Shown here piece by piece: positions 9,031 to 16,078 of a stretch of DNA of 64,000 bases (the first letter of the stretch is position 1; the number at the start of each line of letters is the position of its first letter). Source of the stretch: Paenibacillus radicis (ex Xue et al. 2023) (GTDB lineage: Bacteria > Bacillota > Bacilli > Paenibacillales > NBRC-103111); the NCBI RefSeq assembly GCF_024722015.1, contig NZ_JANQBD010000031.1, positions 38,950 through 102,949 on the forward strand, in the 5' to 3' direction. The translations under genes were made by a program, and so were the position numbers. A model generated the notes under the pieces. That model was not told the DNA's origin. It saw only the letters and a program-made list of their open reading frames with translations, and ran no database searches.

Positions 9031-10069
9031 AGTTAACCACCTCATCCAGACGAACAAGCAAATCCTCCAGAACCTCACCCTTGCTTATATCCGTAGCTAT
9101 CATATCCTCCAAACGTTCAATATGCTTGGCAACCGTCCATTTCTCTTCCCTTTTGTCATAATACTTGGACACCTGACCGTAAAATAAATGAGGAAACTGA
9201 ATGTCCGCCACAAGAATATGAAGTTGTTCCTTCGTCAAAGGATTAACCGTCTGATAAGCCTGCAGCATAGTCAGCAACAGCTCCTGATCCCACTCATCAA
9301 GCTTCTTCATCACTTTGTTTATTATTTTTCGCAAATCCCGCACAGGAAGGTCAACCGTCAAAGAATCCATGTCAAAAACATACAAATGACCGTCATCACC
9401 AATCGCCAAGTTGCCTGCCGCATAGTCTTGGTGGCACAAGCTTTTGTTCACCTTGGTTTCCTCCACCCACTTATCAAAACAGGAATGATCAAGCATGGCT
9501 AGCGAAGCTTCCCCTTGCTTCAAGAAGAAATCGACATATTGCAAAAATAACCCATCAAATTTATTTTTATCCGTTGCAGCGAGTCTCCGATTCTTCCACT
9601 CTATTAAACGTTCACATCTTCTCTGCAAGTCCGATTTCCACTCTGTCAAAAGAAATGAAGGGAATGTGCCGATTGGCGATTCAATCCCCTGAGATGCCTT
9701 ATGGAAGGATGCCATTCCTTGCAAAATCATCTTCAACTCCTCTTCATGCTCATATTCTGGAGATCTTCCATAGACAGCTTCAAAAATAACGAAATACTCT
9801 TCATCCACCTTCACAAAGCCTTCTCCTGAGCTTGTCTTGTATACCTTGGGCGTATGAATTCCTTTATCCCTTAAATAATCAATGGCATGAATCATGAACT
9901 TAATATGACCCTCATCAAAGGGCACCTTCTTCATAATCACTTCACCCAGGTCCGTTTGAATAGACCATACCGCCTTTTTCCCTTTATAAGACAACAGGTA
10001 AATTTCCCCTGCCTTCAATGGGTAGTAGGCGATCACTTTAGTTACAACCTCCGAAAAAGTAGTATCCAT
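9017..10069 (-). CDS. cotS: CotS-family spore coat protein (kinase fold), first paralogue
   Basis: A 350-residue paralogue of the next gene, with the same layout: N-terminal lobe with GKKAVWSIQTDLG, LCHQDYAAGN loop and YVFDMDSLTVDLPVRD. Start at 10069 has an excellent AAAGGAGG 12 bases upstream; a longer frame to 10171 would overlap the glycosyltransferase and lacks support. It follows a CotSA-like glycosyltransferase by 31 bases, an arrangement that matches the cotSA-cotS neighbourhood of Bacillus. The symbol is by family and context, not proven orthology. Confidence 0.85.
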   Translation of the reverse strand: MDTTFSEVVTKVIAYYPLKAGEIYLLSYKGKKAVWSIQTDLGEVIMKKVPFDEGHIKFMIHAIDYLRDKGIHTPKVYKTSSGEGFVKVDEEYFVIFEAVYGRSPEYEHEEELKMILQGMASFHKASQGIESPIGTFPSFLLTEWKSDLQRRCERLIEWKNRRLAATDKNKFDGLFLQYVDFFLKQGEASLAMLDHSCFDKWVEETKVNKSLCHQDYAAGNLAIGDDGHLYVFDMDSLTVDLPVRDLRKIINKVMKKLDEWDQELLLTMLQAYQTVNPLTKEQLHILVADIQFPHLFYGQVSKYYDKREEKWTVAKHIERLEDMIATDISKGEVLEDLLVRLDEVVNYGHE

Positions 10070-10100
10070 CCTTAAACCCCGCCTCCTTTGTTCAACTAAG

Positions 10101-11267
10101 TTAAGCTTTATTTCTAAGCATCGCCCTGAGATACAGATTCTCCAGTCTTCTGGCTGCATGCTCGAATCCAAAGTTGCTTTCGACGAATAATCTACCCTGC
10201 AGAGCTATGGATAAAGCCTCCGCCGGATTGGATAGCAGCCATGATATCGCATTTGCAAAAGCAAGCGGGTTCGTATAATCCTCGATTAAAATTCCATTCT
10301 TGCAATGCTCTATTATTTCGGCATTCCCACCACGATTGGTAGTTATGACAGGAATTCCTGCACCCATAGCTTCGTAGTGCACTCTAGCCAGAGGCTCCTG
10401 CCACTGCGAGCTGCATACGAAAATATCCCCGATCAAAAAGTGGGATGGAATCTCACTCGGAGGTATGAACCCTGTAAAGATTACACGTTCCTTTCCAAGC
10501 GATTCCGCGAGCTGACGAATGCTTCGCCCGTAATCATCTATTCGTTCGTCGTGAAACCATTTACTGCCTACAATGACCAACACCGCATCCTTATGCTCTT
10601 GAATCACCTTCATCATAGCTTTGATCAAAATGTCCGGTCCTTTTACTGCGCTTAAGCGCCCAACGAACAAGACCACTTCTTTATTCTCAACTCCATACTT
10701 CTTCCTGAGTTCCTTTCTCACTATTTGGCCATCTTCATCCCAGACCGGCTTGTACTTTTTCAAATTGATCCCCGAATACACAGTCTTGACCTTTGATTTG
10801 GCTGAAGGAAATCTGGCTATGACAGTTTGTCCGATATAATTGCTGATTGTCATGATTTTATCGACCGCTTTGATGGCTAGAAGTCCCATTTCACTCGAGA
10901 TTTTACCTTCCCTGAACATTTCATTATGAAGACTGACCACAAATCGACTGTTCGGCATAGCTGCCTTATATACAAGAAGATCACGCGGACGGTTGAATAC
11001 GTGAATGACATCATACATATTCTTCTCGGCATGTTTCTTGGCTAATTCCTTCGCAACATTAAACACATAATCCTCGCTTGGCACCCGAATGTACTCTACA
11101 CCCTTTACCACCTCTTGATCAGGAAGCTCAAGGTCCGCTATACAGTAGATGGTCAAATTATGCTTATTGCTTATATGGGGTGCAACCCCATCAATTAAAA
11201 TTTGAATGGCCCCTCCCCGAATAGGAGGAACGGGCATCATTTCCGTACATATGAACGCTATTTTCAT
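10101..11267 (-). CDS. cotSA: CotSA-like glycosyltransferase family 4 protein
   Basis: A 388-residue GT-B glycosyltransferase: N-terminal GGAIQILIDGVAPH loop, GLNY-like YSGINLKKYKP in the middle, and the nucleotide-sugar part with LFVGRLSAVKGPD and E-x7-E-like EPLARVHYEAMGAGIPVI. Ties to the spore coat come from the following cotS genes. ATG 11267 is preceded by GGAG at 8 bases. First gene of the coat operon. The sugar substrate is unknown; the divergent UDP-glucose dehydrogenase hints at UDP-glucuronate-derived glycans. Confidence 0.85.
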   Translation of the reverse strand: MKIAFICTEMMPVPPIRGGAIQILIDGVAPHISNKHNLTIYCIADLELPDQEVVKGVEYIRVPSEDYVFNVAKELAKKHAEKNMYDVIHVFNRPRDLLVYKAAMPNSRFVVSLHNEMFREGKISSEMGLLAIKAVDKIMTISNYIGQTVIARFPSAKSKVKTVYSGINLKKYKPVWDEDGQIVRKELRKKYGVENKEVVLFVGRLSAVKGPDILIKAMMKVIQEHKDAVLVIVGSKWFHDERIDDYGRSIRQLAESLGKERVIFTGFIPPSEIPSHFLIGDIFVCSSQWQEPLARVHYEAMGAGIPVITTNRGGNAEIIEHCKNGILIEDYTNPLAFANAISWLLSNPAEALSIALQGRLFVESNFGFEHAARRLENLYLRAMLRNKA

Positions 11268-11553
11268 TACCCCCACTCCGATCTTGTTGCAGAGATGTTA
11301 AAAAGTACTCCTTCCTATTATTTAAAAAAATCTTAACGCTTCAGATAATCCCCCCTTAATATAATAGAGTTATAAGGAAAGCCGACAACGCTTACCCTTG
11401 CTAATAAAATATGATTAATTATTTGTTAAGGAACGGCGAATCTACTAATCTACTTGTCTATACCATTTGAATCTATCTTCATAACTTATTATCACAAGGT
11501 AAAATTTGATAGTTTTACCTTCCTAATAAAGACATCTGGAAAGGAACATGAGG

Positions 11554-12891
11554 ATGAAGAATGTGGTATGCATTGGCTGTGGATATGTAGGTAGTGTCAC
11601 TTCGGTTGCTTTCGCTGCGTTGGGCTACCATACGGTAGTTATTGACGTTGATTCAAATAAGGTGGAGATGATCAATGCGGGGAAAAGCTCCCTTTACGAG
11701 CCTGGATTGGAGCCATTGATACAGCAAGTTTCAGGTCGTACTTTATTTGCCGTCTCAACCTATGAACCCATCAAAGAAGCTGACATCGTATTCATATGTG
11801 TAGGCACTCCTTCCCTAGTGGATGGAACAGCAGATTTAACCTATGTTAAGATGGCAGCTAAACAAATTGGCATGGCCTTAAACCCGGGCAAATTTACGGT
11901 AATAGTTAATAAATCCACCGTTCCTGTTGGTACTGCAGATTTGGTGACCTCGATATTGGAGGAAGAATCCGGTTTGCAAGCTGAACAGGATTTTGCCGTA
12001 GTCAGTAACCCGGAATTTTTGAGGGAAGGATTTGCGCTGGAGGATGTAATGGCACCCGATCGGATTGTCATTGGAACCAGTAACGAAAGAGCGCGAAAGC
12101 AGATGCGATTATTGTATGAGCCTCTCATCCAGCTAAATTCAGCTGACCAGGTCGTTTATTTCGAGACAGATGCAAAAAGCGCAGAGCTGATAAAGTACGC
12201 GTCCAATGCTTTTTTAGCAGTAAAAATCAGTTATATCAACGAGGTTGCGAAGCTGTGCGAGGCCTTGAATGCGCATGTACCCGATGTCGCTAAAGGAATG
12301 GGCTTGGATTCCCGTATCGGAAGTAAATTTCTGCAAGTATCCAGCGGATGGAGCGGAAGCTGCTTCCCCAAAGATACCGCCGAGCTGCTCGCAACGAGCT
12401 TTAAATATGGCTCCGAGCTTTCCATAGTAAGCGCCGCGATCACCGCCAACCTGAACATGCATTTGTATTGTGTGGACAAAATCGTGCGTCAACTAGGAGA
12501 CCTTCGCGGAAAAACCATCGCTATCCTGGGCTTAACCTTTAAACCGGATACAGATGATGCCCGAGCCACTCAAGCAACGGTTATTATTAGGAAACTGATT
12601 GAATTAGGCGCGGCCATCCACGTTCATGACCCCATGGGAATGCCTATGTTTAGCGCTTTAAATGGAGATTTGCCGATAACATACTGCAATAGTGGCGAAG
12701 AAGCTGCACAAGGAGTAGACGGATTGGTTTTGTTAACACACTGGGAGTGTTACATAAAGCTCGATTGGCAGAAAATTTTCCTATCCATGAGGCATCCTTA
12801 TATTTTGGATACCCGAAATTTCCTGGATAAGAAAACATTGCAGGAGCTTGGCTTTCAGTACGATGGAATCGGTCTTGGGAGATTATCTTAG
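11554..12891 (+). CDS. UDP-glucose 6-dehydrogenase family protein (YtcA/TuaD-like)
   Basis: Oxidises a UDP-sugar to the uronic acid using two NAD+. The 445-residue protein has the N-terminal Rossmann motif GCGYVGSVTS, the central domain with EFLREG, catalytic Cys270 in GSCFPKD, and C-terminal GLTFKPDTDD. Start at 11554 is 8 bases after AAGGA; an ATG two codons earlier is too close to that site. It diverges from the coat operon, as ytcA neighbours cotS genes in Bacillus, suggesting a role in coat or crust polysaccharide. GDP-mannose dehydrogenase is an alternative within the family. Confidence 0.88.
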   Translation: MKNVVCIGCGYVGSVTSVAFAALGYHTVVIDVDSNKVEMINAGKSSLYEPGLEPLIQQVSGRTLFAVSTYEPIKEADIVFICVGTPSLVDGTADLTYVKMAAKQIGMALNPGKFTVIVNKSTVPVGTADLVTSILEEESGLQAEQDFAVVSNPEFLREGFALEDVMAPDRIVIGTSNERARKQMRLLYEPLIQLNSADQVVYFETDAKSAELIKYASNAFLAVKISYINEVAKLCEALNAHVPDVAKGMGLDSRIGSKFLQVSSGWSGSCFPKDTAELLATSFKYGSELSIVSAAITANLNMHLYCVDKIVRQLGDLRGKTIAILGLTFKPDTDDARATQATVIIRKLIELGAAIHVHDPMGMPMFSALNGDLPITYCNSGEEAAQGVDGLVLLTHWECYIKLDWQKIFLSMRHPYILDTRNFLDKKTLQELGFQYDGIGLGRLS

Positions 12892-13197
12892 CCTGAAACT
12901 TAACAAAGTCACTTGTCGGTATCATTTGAAAACCGCTGTTACATGAACACCTATGCCTTAGGCTGCGGCCCCGACTGGGGCCTAGAGCCATGGAGGGAAT
13001 ACAAGCAGGGAGTTATATTTCTTTTTCTTGTGTAAACCTAATAAAATAACAAAAATACATAAAAAAATCCTTGTCTGGAAATTTTAAATGGTTATTATTG
13101 GATTGTAACCGTTTGCATATATTTGGCCTTCTTACAATTCTCTTATAGCGGCATTAGGATTTATTTTCGTAATGACTTGATTTTTGGGGGTATTGTC
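12892..13197. other. Intergenic region without a recognised gene
   Basis: 306 bases after the UDP-sugar dehydrogenase. A GGCCCC-GACT-GGGGCC hairpin lies at 12967-12982 but has no T-tract, so it is not called as a terminator. The rest is AT-rich and ends with GGGGGT, the ribosome-binding site of the following truncated regulator. Confidence 0.5.
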
Positions 13198-13638
13198 ATG
13201 CGAATCGATAATTATTTGAATTTAACCCGTTTTCCAGCACAAATCTCCTTGACACTCGACCGTACCGCAAGCTTCCGGGAAGTGAGGCATTCCCATCCGG
13301 GACTTGAAATTATTTATGTTCATGAAGGATGTGGCCATGTTGTACTAAATCAACAAAGGTACATTATCCAACCGGGAACTCTTTTGTATTACAAGCCCTA
13401 TCAGCAGCACCAGGTACAAATGAACATTGATGCCGAGAACCCTTACATCCGTTCCATGTTTTTATTCGAGCCTGCCCTGCTGTGGGATTACTATTTCTCA
13501 GGTGTAGCCACGAGGTTCGGACAACGATCCAACGCGTCTTACAACATGGAAGAAAACACTCTGGTTCTGATTCAAATTCTACATTATCTCCAACAAGTGT
13601 ATGAGCATAGCAACCGCCGTTTGTACCTTCAAAGCTAA
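13198..13638 (+). pseudogene. Truncated AraC-type regulator, ligand-binding cupin domain only
   Basis: 146 residues matching the N-terminal cupin domain of AraC/XylS sugar regulators: FREVRHSHPGLEIIYV with the cupin histidines, GTLLYYKPYQQHQV, then a linker helix, ending in RRLYLQS and a stop. The C-terminal pair of helix-turn-helix motifs that defines the family is missing and is not found downstream. GTG/ATG starts are possible; ATG 13198 follows GGGGGT. Probably a remnant left by a deletion at the repeat-rich, integration-prone region that follows; a stand-alone cupin protein cannot be excluded. Confidence 0.6.
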
Positions 13639-13986
13639 TGCGGTGGCGTGTCTTCATCCCCCTAGCTGCAAATCACTCTCTTAAGGAAGTGAGGTACGCT
13701 ATTTCATCGTTTTAACGTTAATATTCAACTAAAACGGAACTAGGATCTCTTATTTGCTTAAAATATGGCATTTCTGTCTATTAAAGTCGGAATAACGCAT
13801 CGTAGTTCCGCGACTTCATGAAATCGGATAGATTTTCAATCAATAGAGGCTTGATGTTCCGTCAGTCAGCGTGATTCAAAGGGTTGGCTATCCGTACCGG
13901 ATCGATGACCCGTGTGCTCATCGAAATCCATTGCCTCGATACGTTCGAGTCCGTACCTCTACCTTCTAAAACTCTGGTGTCAAAAA
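13639..13986. other. Non-coding stretch before the tandem repeats
   Basis: About 350 bases with no convincing ORF, RNA gene or promoter. The last part, around 13930-13985, is unlike the repeat units. It may be debris of the truncated regulator or of earlier integrations. Confidence 0.4.
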
Positions 13987-13988
13987 AC

Positions 13989-14103
13989 GTCCCAGGGGGG
14001 GATGCTCTCCCGTAGGGCGAGACTTCGCGCAGCCATCGGAACTAAGATGGCTACAGGCTTCGACGTCCCCCCTCGTCGGGGGTTCTCATCAGCCTCCTGA
14101 AAC
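13989..14103 (-). ncRNA. tRNA-like repeat RNA, unit A (distal copy)
   Basis: Minus-strand segment beginning GTTTCAGGAGG and ending in CTGGGAC, able to form an 11-base terminal stem close to the tRNA-Arg acceptor stem. Inside are CCATC-loop-GATGG and CCCGTAG...CTACGGG pairings. This copy has an altered 3' end (CCCAGGGGGGG on the plus strand) and a weaker terminator, so it looks the most decayed. Expression is unproven. Confidence 0.4.
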
Positions 14104-14134
14104 GAAAAAAAGCCACTAGTGGTTTTTGACTTAC

Positions 14135-14248
14135 GTCCCAGGAGGGATGCTCTCCCGTAGGGCGAGACTTCGCGCAGCCATCGGAACTAAGATGGCTACG
14201 GGTTTCGACGTCCCCCCTCGTCAGGGGTTCTCATCAGCCTCCTAAAAC
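14135..14248 (-). ncRNA. tRNA-like repeat RNA, unit B
   Basis: Same layout as the other units. The terminal stem has GTTTTAG in place of GTTTCAG, a change that keeps pairing through G-U. Contains CTGATGA and CGAAA, superficially like a hammerhead core, but the expected closing pairs of stem III are not present. Followed on the minus strand by a terminator palindrome. Confidence 0.4.
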
Positions 14249-14279
14249 GCAAAAAAGCCACTAGTGGCTTTTGACTTAC

Positions 14280-14393
14280 GTCCCAGGAGGGATACTCGCC
14301 CTACGGGCGAGACTTCGCGTATCCATCGAACTAAGATGGCTACGGGCTTCGACGCCCCCCCCTCGTCGGGCGTTCTCATCAACCTCCTGAAAC
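14280..14393 (-). ncRNA. tRNA-like repeat RNA, unit C (nearest the prophage)
   Basis: The most tRNA-like unit. Besides the acceptor-type ends it carries AACGCCC...GGCGTCG, the same as the anticodon-arm strands of tRNA-Arg(TCT). It also has a 5-bp stem with 7-base loop (CCATC-TTAGTTC-GATGG) and a perfect CTCGCCC-GTA-GGGCGAG hairpin. Several mismatches of units A and B are paired here, which suggests selection on structure or origin from the tRNA. It lacks a normal T-loop, so it is not an ordinary tRNA. Confidence 0.45.
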
Positions 14394-14395
14394 GC

Positions 14396-14417
14396 AAAAA
14401 AGCCACTAGTGGCTTTT
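14396..14417 (-). terminator. Former tRNA-Arg operon terminator, displaced by the prophage
   Basis: AAAAGCCACTAGTGGCTTTT on the minus strand, 5 bases after the tRNA 3'-end sequence of attL and followed by T residues. Near-copies at 14105-14127 and 14251-14272 end the other units. Before integration this would have terminated the tRNA run now at 51476-52055. Confidence 0.7.
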
Positions 14418-14421
14418 GACT

Positions 14422-14435
14422 TACGTCCCAGGAGG
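14422..14435. other. attL core
   Basis: TACGTCCCAGGAGG, identical to 51474-51487 at the tRNA-Arg 3' end. To its left lies the displaced host tRNA operon terminator; to its right phage DNA (ACGTATATATC) begins. Confidence 0.88.
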
Positions 14436-14487
14436 ACGTATATATCTCCTAAAAAACGTTGATGTATCAATATTTTACCTACACCTT

Positions 14488-14506
14488 GTGTAAAATATGT
14501 GTAAAA
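14488..14506. repeat. Candidate integrase arm-type site, left copy
   Basis: GTGTAAAATATGTGTAAAA, a direct near-repeat of GTGTAAAA at 11-base spacing. It is identical to 51343-51361 next to attR and lies 53 bases inside attL. Position and duplication are as expected for integrase arm-binding sites. Confidence 0.65.
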
Positions 14507-14548
14507 CGATTTTTATAAGATAAATTGTGTTAATTAACAAAATATAAA

Positions 14549-14578
14549 GGGCCCTCTATCCATAGAGACAGAGGGCTA
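14549..14578 (-). terminator. Terminator of the left-end YolD cassette
   Basis: Minus-strand stem GCCCTCT...AGAGGGC (arms at 14551-14557 and 14570-14576) followed by CTTTATATTTTG. Confidence 0.75.
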
Positions 14579-14626
14579 CATTTTATAAACCATCGGGGTT
14601 TTCAACTTTTATAATGACCATAAACG

Positions 14627-14884
14627 TTAGTTTGATCCATATGCTTTCCATCCATTATTCACTATTGGCTTTCTCTCCTCTGCTTCGAGCAGTTCCATCT
14701 TTTCAGGGTCGATCGGAGACCAAATTATATATCGTTCTCTATTCAGTTCCTCTAGGACCTCAAGTATCTTACCTCGGTTACGTCCTGTCTTAATGGTTAG
14801 CTCATGGATGGTAGGTAGCCGCCAGCGGCCACGAAGGTAATTATGGATAATACGAAGCACTTTGCGTTCAATATCCTGTAGCAT
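14627..14884 (-). CDS. Small winged-helix-like DNA-binding protein
   Basis: An 85-residue protein whose middle (LRIIHNYLRG, TIHELTIKTGRNRGKILEVLEEL) reads as a helix-turn-helix of the LexA-N/winged type. It overlaps the YolD-like gene by 17 bases and is last in a three-gene cassette behind a LexA box. Function unknown; a cassette regulator is possible. Confidence 0.65.
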   Translation of the reverse strand: MLQDIERKVLRIIHNYLRGRWRLPTIHELTIKTGRNRGKILEVLEELNRERYIIWSPIDPEKMELLEAEERKPIVNNGWKAYGSN

Positions 14885-15215
14885 CTAAGTCCACCTGCAA
14901 TACATCAGCAAATTGAAACACTTCCCATGAAGGCCCTTGTTCTACCTTTATTAGTTGGTATCGTGGATCTATGCTTGTTACAATTCCAGCTATCTCTAGA
15001 TTACCGTTTTCCCTAAAAAGTTTAATCCTAGTCTGGATCACATTAGACATAGAAGCTCTTAGCCTCCCGTATAGCTCTTGCTGCTCCTTCTCAGTTAATT
15101 CGGGTTTCTTCATTTTGTCATTATGCCGGTTAATGATGTTGATTCGGTCCTTATGCTCCGGCAGCATCATGCGGTTGCTCTCCCATAGGCCATTTCCTTC
15201 AAGCTTTTTTCTCAT
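14868..15215 (-). CDS. YolD-like family protein
   Basis: A 115-residue protein with the YolD signature KKLEGNGLWESNRMMLPEHK near the N-terminus and the C-terminal beta segment IVTSIDPRYQLIKVE. YolD proteins usually accompany Y-family polymerases (UvrX/YqjH type) in SOS regulons of Bacillus and its phages; no polymerase is present here. ATG 15215 has GAGGGTG at 8 bases; an ATG at 15233 forms an ATGA overlap with the preceding stop and is an alternative. It shares a predicted SOS promoter with the two flanking genes. Confidence 0.8.
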   Translation of the reverse strand: MRKKLEGNGLWESNRMMLPEHKDRINIINRHNDKMKKPELTEKEQQELYGRLRASMSNVIQTRIKLFRENGNLEIAGIVTSIDPRYQLIKVEQGPSWEVFQFADVLQVDLDATGY

Positions 15216-15229
15216 TTCAAATTTCACCC

Positions 15230-15601
15230 TCATTCTGATAATGTAATTCCCCAGTACTGACTTCCTTTTTCTAGTAGCTCCGTTCTTACCTTCTCCCACT
15301 GTAATAGCAAACTGTGATCGTATCCGCGGCACTTGAATTTTGCCTGTATGCCTTCTGCTGTACGTACTTCTTCTATAATTTTGATACCGCGTTTTTGCAG
15401 TTCCGCCTTCAGCTCTATTAGTTCTGTGTGGGCGGTGCCTTGCGCCTTGCTGAGACTAAGGGCATATAAGCTATTCAGCTTTAAATTAACTTGATTCATC
15501 CTATCAATATCCCTTTGAAGCACATCAAGCATGACAGGCAATATAACCCCCATTTTGACAGAAAGGAGCTCTCCAGGAGTAAGCAATGTCGCTCTGTTCA
15601 T
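15230..15601 (-). CDS. Conserved hypothetical protein of the YolD cassette
   Basis: 123 residues, largely helical (coiled region LKLNSLYALSLSKAQG) with the segment CRGYDHSLLLQWEKVRTELLEKG. I do not recognise a named family. First gene after the LexA-box promoter, followed directly by yolD. Likely part of a DNA-damage response unit carried by the prophage; that is inference from context. Confidence 0.7.
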   Translation of the reverse strand: MNRATLLTPGELLSVKMGVILPVMLDVLQRDIDRMNQVNLKLNSLYALSLSKAQGTAHTELIELKAELQKRGIKIIEEVRTAEGIQAKFKCRGYDHSLLLQWEKVRTELLEKGSQYWGITLSE

Positions 15602-15622
15602 AAATGGACACCTCTAAAATAG

Positions 15623-15666
15623 GAACTAATGTTCTCATTTTATACGAACATAACACGAACATGCAA
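15623..15666 (-). promoter_or_regulatory. SOS promoter with LexA box for the YolD cassette
   Basis: GAACTAATGTTC at 15623-15634 fits the Bacillus LexA/DinR box GAAC-N4-GTTC. Minus-strand TTGCAT (15666-15661) and TATAAA (15644-15639), 16 bases apart, form the promoter, so the box lies around the start site. CGAAC half sites at 15645 and 15655 fall within the promoter. Confidence 0.7.
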
Positions 15667-15724
15667 GTGATCATAATTAAATGTTTCCTAGTTATTTGGA
15701 ATAGCAGTATTAATCGCGCAGTGT

Positions 15725-15824
15725 TATAATGGGCATATATTAAAACAGTAGAGGCCGGAAGCACCGACCTAAGCAGACCGTATAACGGTTCTGTTTATCG
15801 TGCTTCCGGCCTCTTTGTATTTTC
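15725..15824 (+). ncRNA. Predicted small RNA or leader with a long hairpin
   Basis: An extended -10 (TGTTATAAT, TATAAT at 15725-15730) is followed by a 14-bp perfect stem, GAGGCCGGAAGCAC (15751-15764) with GTGCTTCCGGCCTC (15800-15813), an inner CGTATAACG hairpin, then TTTGTATTTT. It can be a short terminated RNA or an attenuator ahead of the small gene at 15844. Confidence 0.5.
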
Positions 15825-15843
15825 TAAGAAGGAGCGTGTTGGT

Positions 15844-16032
15844 GTGAATATTTTTGAAATAATTGCTAAAGGAACGCATGTGGGACTACTAATGTCTAGC
15901 GGAGAAATGATTACAGGTGAGTTTTCATGCTGGGTCAAAGAATTTGGATCTATCATAATCACGCTGCCATGTGAGACTGGATTTGTGCAGTTGGATATTT
16001 ATAAGATCAATTTGTTCTGGGAAGTAGTATAA
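15844..16032 (+). CDS. Small hypothetical protein (62 aa)
   Basis: GTG start 9 bases after AAGGAG. The product has a compact beta-rich sequence (HVGLLMSSGEMITGEFSCW, SIIITLPC), reminiscent of an Sm-like or SH3-like small barrel, but no family is recognised. It is opposite to the surrounding phage genes, with its own upstream promoter/hairpin and a terminator right after it, the pattern of an independently expressed prophage accessory gene. Confidence 0.6.
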   Translation: MNIFEIIAKGTHVGLLMSSGEMITGEFSCWVKEFGSIIITLPCETGFVQLDIYKINLFWEVV

Positions 16033-16038
16033 GACTTC

Positions 16039-16073
16039 AAAAAAGCCCTCAATCCTTACGGAAAGAGGGCTTT
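16039..16073. terminator. Bidirectional terminator
   Basis: AAAGCCCTC...GAGGGCTTT between convergent genes at 15844-16032 and 16079-17101, with A/T tracts on both sides. Confidence 0.85.
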
Positions 16074-16078
16074 GACTA

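Larger units (their letters stand above)
13987..14435. repeat. Three tandem 145-146-bp units with tRNA-Arg end sequences, plus a partial fourth
   Basis: Unit starts (ACGTCCCAGG) are at 13987, 14133 and 14278, and the fourth start at 14423 is cut after 13 bases by prophage DNA. Periods are 146, 145 and 145. Read on the minus strand each unit has a tRNA-like segment of about 115 bases, with ends matching those of tRNA-Arg at 51476-51549, followed by AAAAGCCACTAGTGGCTTTT, a terminator-like palindrome. The last two complete units share the 17 bases TACGTCCCAGGAGGGAT with the 3' end of that tRNA gene. The architecture is like the E. coli tyrT distal repeats. Confidence 0.9.

Noticed and set aside
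12967..12982. Terminator after the UDP-sugar dehydrogenase
   Set aside because: A 6-bp G/C stem without T-tract on either strand; insufficient.
14135..14248. Hammerhead ribozyme in unit B (CTGATGA ... GAAA with a UC before the closing stem)
   Set aside because: Stem III does not close next to the would-be cleavage site, and units A and C have GAAG and unit C TTGATGA, which break conserved core positions. The tRNA-derived explanation fits all units better.
13987..14435. CRISPR array
   Set aside because: Units are 145 bp and near-identical throughout, with no short repeat/variable spacer pattern and no cas genes.
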